Position numbers and translations under genes: made by a program. 5,838 nucleotides of DNA from an uncultured bacterium (lineage in GTDB: Bacteria; Verrucomicrobiota; Kiritimatiellia; UBA8416; CALETX01): the NCBI GenBank assembly GCA_937920455.1, contig CALETX010000243.1, positions 1 to 5,838 of the forward strand, read 5' to 3'. Position 1 is the stretch's first letter. Every line of letters begins with the position of its first letter. A model generated the notes under the pieces. That model made no database searches. It had not been told where the DNA came from and was given only the letters and a program-made list of their open reading frames with translations. Of the stretch, positions 1-5,075 are shown piece after piece.

Positions 1-1584
1 ACGCAGGCTGTGTCGTTTGAAGGCAAAGCCGGGCGTGAAATTCTAGAGGTCGTCAAGATAGGCGATGTTAACAAGGATTCATATCAAGACATCCTTGTGC
101 GCGTGACCCAGACAAACTATGCCCTGATCCTTGGCGGCAACCGGTTGAAGAAAATGTTCACAAAAGCAATGGACATTGACACGCCCGGCATCGTTCAGTG
201 CTGGTTTGCAACTTCGGACACATTCGGCGGGCCCTACTTGATGAGAGCGAGCGGCATCGGCGATATTGACGGGGATGGTTACGACGATTTCTTTATGGTC
301 GGCAGCAATACGCCGCAGGGCGGAGGCAACTCTTATAAGTGGAAATACATCATCTTCGGCCGCAGAAACTGGCCAAGCGGCACCTATGACTTGAATATTC
401 CCTCAAGCGCAACGCCGAAAGACCATCTTGAACTGCACCATTTCGTGGGCGGGCAGCTTGACAGCAACTGGTCCAGAGGCGGCGATTACGCGGCAGCCTT
501 GGGAGACTTGGACAACGACGGCGTTGACGACGTGGCTCTTTGTGTGCCCAGCTCAAGTTTTCTCAGACACGGCGTGTGGCACGATAATTCAATACATGCA
601 AGGTTATACCGCGGCCATACAAACAGGACGGACCTGATATTCTACGCTTACGATCAAACCAATGTGCCCTGGAGTGCTTCCGACAAGGTATGGGATGGCA
701 ATACGGGGGGGTCTTACAATCGCATCCTCATGAGCGATCTTGATGGTGATGGCCGAAGGGAGTTGCTCCTTTGCAGTCAGGGCAATTTCCCTATCTGGGT
801 ATGGAAACCGTCGAATTTCCGAAATCTGGGGCCGACACCCGCGCAAGACACTCCCAAGGACCCCTCCGAATGGCCGGGGGGCTATCTCGTCACCGAGGGT
901 GTTCACGCTGGTGAGACAAACGATCTCCTGACCGCGGACTGCTGTTTGGATATTTCAGGCTTTGGCCTGGACCTTCTCGTAACCAGCGGCGACATAGACG
1001 GCGACGGCAAGGAGAATCTCATTTTCTCAAGCTGGCAATATGCCGGCTGGAGCGCCGGCAACGTTGTAGTAGTCACGAATTTTACAGCAAGCGATCTAAG
1101 CGGCGGTGTCACCAACTGGATTACTCTAGGTGGCCAAACCAACTGGATACATCGCTGGACTAAAATGGAGGGGGACGGGTGGTATTGGGGAGGACATGGC
1201 CTTGCATATCTCGGTGATCTGAACAAAGACGGCATTGGCGATGTGCTTGTGGACGACAGGCTAGGCGATTTTGGACATAACAACGGCTATACTGCCGGCG
1301 GCATCCGCTTCATTGGCGGCTCATCCTCCGGCTGGACCACTACAACAAGACTGCAACTCCCACTGATCTTCTGGGGCGAGCATGACGACAACGGCTATAC
1401 AAAAACCGGTGACGGACTCGGCTATCCGATAGTCAATATTGCCGGCTTCGGCAAAGAGGGCCAACTGGGTTTTGCTGTGCTTGCGCCATACTGGGATCCG
1501 GACGCTACGACAAACGCTTATGGCAAACTTTACCTCGTCTGTCCGTTCGCCACGGCCAAGGGCACGGTTTTTTTTGTGAAGTGA
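1..1584 (+). CDS. FG-GAP/VCBS repeat beta-propeller protein (5'-partial)
   Basis: Probable secreted or surface-exposed calcium-binding propeller protein; ligand or activity unknown. Counting from the GTG at position 10, FG-GAP-type loops of the form DxDxDGxxD begin near residues 19 (DVNKDSYQD), 85 (DIDGDGYDD), 166 (DLDNDGVDD), 243 (DLDGDGRRE), 328 (DIDGDGKEN) and 403 (DLNKDGIGD). A seventh, degenerate unit near 478 (AGFGKEGQLG) has lost the acidic ligands. The spacing of 66-85 residues fits one blade per unit, so a seven-bladed propeller as in integrin alpha heads. The acidic side chains are the expected Ca2+ ligands. The frame is open to the window edge (Thr-Gln-Ala before the GTG), the GTG has no visible upstream context, and the residues after it are not a signal peptide. 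The true start, and any export signal or extra N-terminal domain, therefore probably lie outside. The propeller assignment is strong; the biological role is not known. Confidence 0.85.
   Translation, partial: TQAVSFEGKAGREILEVVKIGDVNKDSYQDILVRVTQTNYALILGGNRLKKMFTKAMDIDTPGIVQCWFATSDTFGGPYLMRASGIGDIDGDGYDDFFMVGSNTPQGGGNSYKWKYIIFGRRNWPSGTYDLNIPSSATPKDHLELHHFVGGQLDSNWSRGGDYAAALGDLDNDGVDDVALCVPSSSFLRHGVWHDNSIHARLYRGHTNRTDLIFYAYDQTNVPWSASDKVWDGNTGGSYNRILMSDLDGDGRRELLLCSQGNFPIWVWKPSNFRNLGPTPAQDTPKDPSEWPGGYLVTEGVHAGETNDLLTADCCLDISGFGLDLLVTSGDIDGDGKENLIFSSWQYAGWSAGNVVVVTNFTASDLSGGVTNWITLGGQTNWIHRWTKMEGDGWYWGGHGLAYLGDLNKDGIGDVLVDDRLGDFGHNNGYTAGGIRFIGGSSSGWTTTTRLQLPLIFWGEHDDNGYTKTGDGLGYPIVNIAGFGKEGQLGFAVLAPYWDPDATTNAYGKLYLVCPFATAKGTVFFVK
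1543..1575 (+). terminator. Candidate intrinsic terminator inside the 3' end of the FG-GAP gene
   Basis: CCGT (1543-1546) plus GCC (1549-1551) can pair with GGC (1561-1563) plus ACGG (1564-1567). This gives a seven-pair GC-rich stem with a 2-nt bulge and a 9-nt loop. It is followed at once by eight T (1568-1575), the usual stem plus U-tract arrangement. The T run encodes part of the C-terminal Val-Phe-Phe-Val-Lys, so the terminator would overlap coding sequence, ending 7 nt before the stop codon. The bulge makes this a moderate candidate. If real, it separates the FG-GAP transcript from the glycosyltransferase unit downstream. Confidence 0.45.
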
Positions 1585-1683
1585 CTCTGCCGCCCCCTGT
1601 TGTAACCAGGCGCATTCAAGTGATCTGCCGGCAGAATCCGATTGAAACGTGGTTTGATGCCTATAGAGTGGACCTGGGTTCGT

Positions 1684-2130
1684 ATGAAAATTACCGTTGC
1701 CGGAAAAGACAGAACTGGTGATGTGGGACACGCGATCCAAGCACGGGCTGCAACTTTTGCGCCGATTTCCAATTATGGTCCATCCGATTCGGCGCTTAGT
1801 CTCAGAGAAGCCGCTAATGAGGACAAGTATGTGGCGAAGTTCAACACTCTTCTCCGTCATCATCGTTCTATAAAAACCGACATCATTCCAGTTTCACAAA
1901 GAGGCGGCATGGCCGGACGCGTTGCTTGCATGTTCAAGAAGGTCCTCTGGCGGCTTCTTCGACACCAACATGATCGCATTGCTGCTCAGCAGAACGCCAT
2001 CAACGAGCTTCTCGTGATGTCCTTCGTGCTGCAATATGACGCTTACAAACGAAAAATCGAAGCCATTGAAAGAAGACTTGCCGATATTGAAAAAGCGCTT
2101 CACAGACGCCAACAGGAGGACGGATGTTGA
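1684..2130 (+). CDS. Small helical protein coupled to a glycosyltransferase gene
   Basis: A 148-residue soluble protein of unknown function. From the ATG at 1684, the first ~45 residues are unremarkable. Next come a conserved-looking block IPVSQRGGMAGRV (about 68-80), a basic amphipathic stretch FKKVLWRLLR (about 84-93), then HDRIAAQQNAINELL (about 96-110) and a charged C-terminal coiled coil (about 117-141). From memory, similar PVS.RG..G / KR.LW.LLRP / QN..N segments precede or accompany methyltransferases and glycosyltransferases in polysaccharide clusters. No methyltransferase SAM motif follows here, so this would be the helical module standing alone. The basic, Trp- and Leu-rich stretch could touch the membrane surface (inference). 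The frame is open further upstream, with a TTG at 1642 and an ATG at 1657. None of the three starts has a clear Shine-Dalgarno; 1684 is chosen for its ordinary N-terminus (MKITVAG) and because a TATAGA at 1662-1667 could be a -10 box. Its stop overlaps the next gene by 7 bp, implying translational coupling. Confidence 0.75.
   Translation: MKITVAGKDRTGDVGHAIQARAATFAPISNYGPSDSALSLREAANEDKYVAKFNTLLRHHRSIKTDIIPVSQRGGMAGRVACMFKKVLWRLLRHQHDRIAAQQNAINELLVMSFVLQYDAYKRKIEAIERRLADIEKALHRRQQEDGC
2114..2119 (+). promoter_or_regulatory. Shine-Dalgarno of the glycosyltransferase gene
   Basis: A perfect AGGAGG lies inside the last codons of the upstream gene, 4 nt before the ATG at 2124. The spacing is on the short side. 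A TTG is the next codon, 7 nt from the motif, so a start one codon later is possible. The ATG is preferred. Confidence 0.7.
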
Positions 2131-3206
2131 GCAGACCCGCAATACATCAAATCACCGCGGGCTTTGCTGAAGGCGACGCCATCTCACAGGAAGCCGTTGC
2201 TATCCGCGAGATATGCCGCAAACTTGGATGCGCGTCGGAAATATACGCCCCGCCGCAGTGCATAGCGCCCGACTCGACAGGCAGAGCGCATCCCCTCGAT
2301 GATTTCCGGCCATCTCCTGATGACGTTGTTATCCTGCACTATTCGATAGCCTCAGAGGCCACGGATACCTTCCTCCGAGTGCCTGGCAAACGCGTTATGC
2401 TCTATCATAACATCACGCCTGCTGAGTTCTATCGGCCTTTTGATTCGGAAATTGCCGCCCAACTGTCCCATGCCAGGGAAATGCTGCCCTTGGTGGCCAG
2501 ATCCGCGGACGCCATCTGGGCCGACTCGGAGTTCAATGCTTCTGAATTGCGAACGACCTGCGGCCTGAAGGCAAAGGTGTTCCCGCTGATCTTCTCGCCC
2601 CGGACACTCGACGTGCCGCCTGATCCGGTTCTCATGAGCCGCTTCGCTGGGGAGTGGAAGAACGTCCTTTTTGTCGGCCGAATAGCTCCAAACAAACGCA
2701 TAGAGGACTTGATCGAAGCTTTTGCATGGTTTCACCGGAACGTTCAACCTCTCAGCAGGTTGTTGATTGCCGGATCGGACCGCTCGGCGCCTGCCTATTT
2801 CGGCATGCTGAGAATGTACGCGCTCGAACTCGATTTGGACGCCATCCAGTTTGTGAGGTTTGTTTCGCCGGCGGGTCTTGCCGCCTGTTACAAGGCTGCT
2901 CATCTGTTCGTCACGGCAAGTCGCCATGAGGGTTATTGCCTGCCGCTGCTGGAAGCCATGCATATGGGCGTTCCTGTAATAGCGCATGCTGTCGGTGGAG
3001 TGCCAGAGGCAATGGGATGCGGCGGTATCATGTACGAGAGCATAAGCAACAAACAGCTTGGCGCTCTTATTGCGGAGGCTCTCTGCAACAAGGAACTGCG
3101 GGACGAAACGCTCGACTCACAGCGGCAAAGGATGCGGGAAGTGGCGGCCAGATCGGTCGAATCGGAATTTCTTTCGCTGATTTCAGAGGTAATTCATCTA
3201 GAGTGA
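2124..3206 (+). CDS. Glycosyltransferase family 4 (GT-B fold, retaining)
   Basis: A cytosolic or peripheral-membrane glycosyltransferase of 360 residues, a normal length for GT4. It is expected to move a sugar from an activated nucleotide donor to a glycan or lipid-linked acceptor while retaining the anomeric configuration. The N-terminal acceptor-side domain has GDAISQEAVAIREI (17-30), VILHYSIAS (69-77) and LYHNITPAEFYRPFD (93-107). That set resembles a subgroup common in O-antigen and exopolysaccharide clusters. The C-terminal donor domain has FVGRIAPNKR (183-192), LLIAGSD (213-219), the EX7E signature with Glu269 and Glu277 in EGYCLPLLE, and GGVPE (291-295). There is no signal peptide or transmembrane helix. 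It overlaps the preceding small-protein gene by 7 bp, so the two are co-translated and probably act in one pathway. Donor and acceptor sugars cannot be read from the sequence. The family call is secure; membership of a polysaccharide cluster is inferred from only two genes. Confidence 0.93.
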   Translation: MLSRPAIHQITAGFAEGDAISQEAVAIREICRKLGCASEIYAPPQCIAPDSTGRAHPLDDFRPSPDDVVILHYSIASEATDTFLRVPGKRVMLYHNITPAEFYRPFDSEIAAQLSHAREMLPLVARSADAIWADSEFNASELRTTCGLKAKVFPLIFSPRTLDVPPDPVLMSRFAGEWKNVLFVGRIAPNKRIEDLIEAFAWFHRNVQPLSRLLIAGSDRSAPAYFGMLRMYALELDLDAIQFVRFVSPAGLAACYKAAHLFVTASRHEGYCLPLLEAMHMGVPVIAHAVGGVPEAMGCGGIMYESISNKQLGALIAEALCNKELRDETLDSQRQRMREVAARSVESEFLSLISEVIHLE

Positions 3207-3225
3207 TATTTGTTTGACCACTTCT

Positions 3226-3278
3226 CTGACAGGACCGAAGCAAATGCCAGCCATTCGAGCTACCTGTCAGCGACAGGT
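3226..3278. repeat. Hairpin-forming repeats at a convergent gene junction
   Basis: ACCTGTC (3262-3268), AGC, GACAGGT (3272-3278) forms a perfect 7-bp stem with a 3-nt loop. It overlaps the stop codon (3262-3260, minus strand) of the 151-residue protein gene. A further CTGACAGG (3226-3233) is the exact complement of CCTGTCAG (3263-3270), so an alternative longer-range 8-bp pairing competes with the short hairpin. The site lies where the glycosyltransferase (plus) and arsC-pair (minus) transcripts converge. A bidirectional transcription stop or mRNA 3'-end stabiliser is plausible. Neither strand has a T-tract after the stem, so this is not a textbook intrinsic terminator. Confidence 0.5.
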
Positions 3279-3715
3279 GACTTCCCGGAGACAATGTCAG
3301 CGATTGCCTGCATGGCTGATATGAGACGCTCGACCTTGGGATCAACGTATGAGGCAAGCGAAGGGTCAACTTTGCCGTAAGCTGCAAGCCGCTGGCTTTT
3401 CACCTCCGCCAGCGTGTTCCAAAATGCCGCGCTCTCGCCCCATATTGTTGCGGCAACTCTATCAACGCGCGCCGGCAGATTCAGATCTTCCTTCATACGC
3501 GCCAAAAGGGCTTTGATTTCGGAAATGCAAGTAAGAAGCGCATCCCTCTGCTCCGCGCTCAGCCGGTTCTCCTCCTTCCACATGACTGACCGGATTTCTC
3601 TGCCCTTTGCATATTCTTCGAACCTGGATAGCGTCTGATCGAGCAGCCCCAACGACGTTGCCAAAGTTCTTCGTTGAGCATCGTTGAGCCGCATTTTACT
3701 GCGCTGTTCAGTCAT
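3260..3715 (-). CDS. Unrecognised helical protein translationally coupled to arsC
   Basis: A 151-residue protein that I cannot assign to a named family. It has no signal peptide, no membrane segment and no metal-binding cysteine cluster; its only cysteine is near residue 63. The sequence reads as almost entirely helical and charged: a first helix around 9-37 (LNDAQRRTLATSLGLLDQTL), a second around 52-77 (LSAEQRDALLTCISEIKALL), a third around 82-113 containing IWGESAAFWNTL, and a last around 126-143. A small helical bundle or coiled-coil dimer is likely. The ATG at 3715 overlaps the arsC stop as ATGA (4 bp) and has no strong ribosome-binding site, so translation probably depends on ArsC translation. 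An internal ATG (residue 8) also lacks a Shine-Dalgarno. The coupling suggests a role near arsenate reduction or shared stress regulation, but no function can be claimed. Confidence 0.75.
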   Translation of the reverse strand: MTEQRSKMRLNDAQRRTLATSLGLLDQTLSRFEEYAKGREIRSVMWKEENRLSAEQRDALLTCISEIKALLARMKEDLNLPARVDRVAATIWGESAAFWNTLAEVKSQRLAAYGKVDPSLASYVDPKVERLISAMQAIADIVSGKSPVADR

Positions 3716-4158
3716 TTTGCGCCAACATTCAGGGAAGCCGGAAGGCCTGCGACAAAATCTCGAATCTGGTCTCTCACACGGCGATAGTGATTGAGCGCCT
3801 CTTCCTCACTCCTCGCATCTCTGGCCAGAAGGGGCGGATCCTCGAACCCGACGTGGACGATCTTCGTCTTGCTCTTAAGCCACATCGGACACGTCTCATT
3901 TGCATGGCCGCAAACAGTGATGACAAATTCGAAATCCGACGTTGGCAGTTGTTCAATGGTCTTGGATTGTTGCCCGGAGATATCAATTCCAGCTTCGGCC
4001 ATGACCTTGACAGCACGGGGATCCAGACCGCGCGCTTCGATGCCGGCTGAAAAAGGCTCTATTGCGTCGCCCTTCAGCGCCCGCGCCCAGCCCTCGGCCA
4101 TTTGGCTCCTGCATGAGTTGCCGGTGCACAGAAACAATATCCTCGGCTTGTCAGACAT
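3712..4158 (-). CDS. arsC: Arsenate reductase, thioredoxin-coupled LMW-PTPase-like ArsC
   Basis: A cytosolic enzyme that reduces arsenate to arsenite, the form exported by Ars pumps. The 148-residue length fits the family. The N-terminal phosphatase-type loop CTGNSCRS carries the nucleophile Cys11 and Arg17. Cys83 and Cys90 (VCGHANETCP) match the relay pair Cys82/Cys89 of the Staphylococcus pI258-type enzyme, and Asp107 in EDP matches the general acid. All three redox cysteines are therefore present, pointing to the thioredoxin-regenerated class rather than the glutaredoxin-type ArsC of E. coli plasmid R773 or plain tyrosine phosphatases. The ATG at 4158 is backed by AGGAGG 7 nt upstream. It is first in a two-gene unit with the helical-protein gene and is transcribed away from the divergent region. 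No arsR, arsB or acr3 lies in the window, so sensing and efflux must be encoded elsewhere or beyond the edges. Confidence 0.95.
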   Translation of the reverse strand: MSDKPRILFLCTGNSCRSQMAEGWARALKGDAIEPFSAGIEARGLDPRAVKVMAEAGIDISGQQSKTIEQLPTSDFEFVITVCGHANETCPMWLKSKTKIVHVGFEDPPLLARDARSEEEALNHYRRVRDQIRDFVAGLPASLNVGAK

Positions 4159-4165
4159 CTTGTGG

Positions 4166-4171
4166 CCTCCT
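4166..4171 (-). promoter_or_regulatory. Shine-Dalgarno of arsC
   Basis: On the minus strand AGGAGG stands 7 nt before the ATG at 4158. This is a consensus site at near-ideal spacing and fixes the arsC start. Confidence 0.85.
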
Positions 4172-4210
4172 GTCCGCTATGAAATCCTGTTAGCAAGGCC
4201 GTCAAATCCA

Positions 4211-4240
4211 ACCCTAGGTATATTCCCCCGTTGCTGTCAA
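4211..4240 (-). promoter_or_regulatory. Candidate sigma70-type promoter of arsC
   Basis: On the minus strand a perfect TTGACA -35 (4240-4235) is followed, after an 18-bp spacer, by TAGGGT (4216-4211), which keeps the three most conserved -10 bases. Transcription would start near 4204, giving a leader of about 45 nt. The spacer holds a G5 run and TATACC, and CCTAGG overlaps the -10. A repressor or activator could bind this region, but no clear ArsR-type operator is recognised. The -10 is weak, consistent with a regulated promoter (inference). Confidence 0.45.
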
Positions 4241-4284
4241 TACATCAAGAACTCCGTCGCTCCCTCCAACACGCACGGCGCTAA

Positions 4285-4313
4285 TTGACTTTTGATGCAA
4301 TTGAGGATTGAAT
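4285..4313 (+). promoter_or_regulatory. Candidate sigma70-type promoter for the membrane-protein/livH unit
   Basis: TTGACT (4285-4290), a 17-bp spacer and TTGAAT (4308-4313; four of six consensus matches) give a reasonable sigma70-type promoter. Transcription would start near 4320, leaving a leader of roughly 130 nt before the ATG at 4451. AATTGA occurs twice, 16 bp apart (4283-4288 and 4299-4304), with a further ATTGA at 4307-4311. These repeats overlap the promoter and could be regulator contacts. Confidence 0.4.
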
Positions 4314-4384
4314 ACGCCATCAGGCCGCGACACTAGGCATTGCCCCACTACAAGGTTCAGTGCCACGCTTTAGGGTGTCGGCTG

Positions 4385-4407
4385 GGAGGGTTGTCAGACA
4401 ATCCGCC
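4385..4407. promoter_or_regulatory. 23-bp dyad in the leader of the membrane-protein gene
   Basis: The arms GGaGGgTTGTC and GACAAtCCgCC flank a single central A at 4396. Nine of eleven positions pair as Watson-Crick, with one G-T pair and one mismatch. The one-base centre disfavours an RNA hairpin and fits a dimeric DNA-binding protein. It lies about 65-90 bp after the predicted transcription start and 44 bp before the ATG, where a bound repressor could block elongation. No T-tract follows, so it is not an intrinsic terminator. The bound factor is unknown. Confidence 0.45.
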
Positions 4408-4450
4408 GTCACGCTCAAACGGCCTCTTGAGCGAAGGGAACACAAACAAA

Positions 4451-5032
4451 ATGAACACGCAACGAAGCAGCGGACATCCACCGACAGGCAGTTCCATGAC
4501 GGTGCAGGAAATGGCCAACGGCTTCAGTGTGACGCTTCCGCCAATGGGACTCGTCAGGGGCAGCAAAGGTCTGTTCATATTTGCTATAGGATGGGATTTT
4601 ATCTGCTCTATCGCACTGGTTGTTTTCCTTTTTGTGTTCAAGCCGGGATATTCCGGCCCTCGCGTCGCGCCGTACATCGGGTTCCTTGTGTTTTTCATTG
4701 TAGGTGTCCTGGTGATGTTCATATCCATCGAGATGGGAACCAGGAGAGTTATGATTGGCCGGGTTGGCGACGTGTTCGCGATTCGTCAGATAAGTGTGTT
4801 TCGTACAAAGGATTGGAGATGGAACGTGGCGGATATACGCCGAATTGCTATGGGGCCGAGTCCCATCAAGATCAATAACAGGCCGGTTCCAGAGTTGCAG
4901 ATAACAGACAAGAACGGTAGAAAGACCGGTTTTTTGAGCGAACGGTCGGAAGCCGAACTGGAATGGCTGACGGGATTCCTGGCTGAGAAACTAAGTGTCA
5001 GTCACAACGGATCTGTTGATGCCGTCGGCTAA
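4451..5032 (+). CDS. Two-helix inner-membrane protein with probable PH-like domain
   Basis: A 193-residue protein of no named family that I recognise. After a polar N-terminus (1-39) come two hydrophobic segments, about 40-63 (LFIFAIGWDFICSIALVVFL) and about 73-93 (APYIGFLVFFIVGVLVMF), forming a helical hairpin. The C-terminal ~95 residues alternate short beta-like stretches: RVMIGRVGDVFAIRQISVF, WRWNVADIRRIAM, PELQITDKNGRKTGFL. They end in a helix (SEAELEWLTGFLAEKL). This order of strands plus C-terminal helix resembles membrane-anchored bacterial PH-like domains (inference from layout only). The ATG at 4451 follows AAGGGA at 4434-4439 at somewhat long spacing. An in-frame TTG at 4340 would add 37 polar, non-conserved-looking residues and swallow the dyad, so it is rejected. 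livH starts 43 bp downstream on the same strand, so co-transcription is likely though a functional link is unproven. Confidence 0.75.
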   Translation: MNTQRSSGHPPTGSSMTVQEMANGFSVTLPPMGLVRGSKGLFIFAIGWDFICSIALVVFLFVFKPGYSGPRVAPYIGFLVFFIVGVLVMFISIEMGTRRVMIGRVGDVFAIRQISVFRTKDWRWNVADIRRIAMGPSPIKINNRPVPELQITDKNGRKTGFLSERSEAELEWLTGFLAEKLSVSHNGSVDAVG

Positions 5033-5061
5033 TCCCTGCCAGCCGGCCGCCGGGCGCTTTT

Positions 5062-5067
5062 GAGGAA
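5062..5067 (+). promoter_or_regulatory. Shine-Dalgarno of the livH-like gene
   Basis: GAGGAA ends 8 nt before the GTG at 5076. An in-frame TGA at 5061-5063 overlaps it, so no earlier start is possible and the GTG is the first usable one. Confidence 0.7.
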
Positions 5068-5075
5068 GATCGCCA

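Noticed and set aside
1624..1635. Palindrome TCTGCCGGCAGA between the propeller gene and the small GT-partner gene
   Set aside because: It is a perfect 12-bp palindrome, but with no loop, no T-tract and no aligned promoter. A site this short is not strong evidence of function.
1321..1863. 180-codon minus-strand open frame spanning the end of the propeller gene and the start of the next gene
   Set aside because: It overlaps two better-supported plus-strand genes, and its sequence resembles no family.
2352..2987. 211-codon open frame on the minus strand within the glycosyltransferase gene
   Set aside because: It is Arg- and His-rich with no domain, and it lies antisense to a GT4 with all expected motifs.
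3791..4288. 165-codon open frame on the plus strand opposite arsC
   Set aside because: It lies antisense to a gene whose catalytic motifs are unmistakable, and its product shows no recognisable motif or coherent composition. It is a shadow of arsC.
4340..4450. TTG-initiated 37-residue N-terminal extension of the membrane protein
   Set aside because: It has a weak start codon and a polar sequence with no export or domain signal, and it covers the 23-bp dyad. The ATG at 4451 is the better start.
5043..5061. GC-rich CCGG-ccg-CCGG stem followed by four T before livH
   Set aside because: The stem has only four pairs, does not abut the short T run, and lies in a 43-bp gap. It is too weak to call a terminator.
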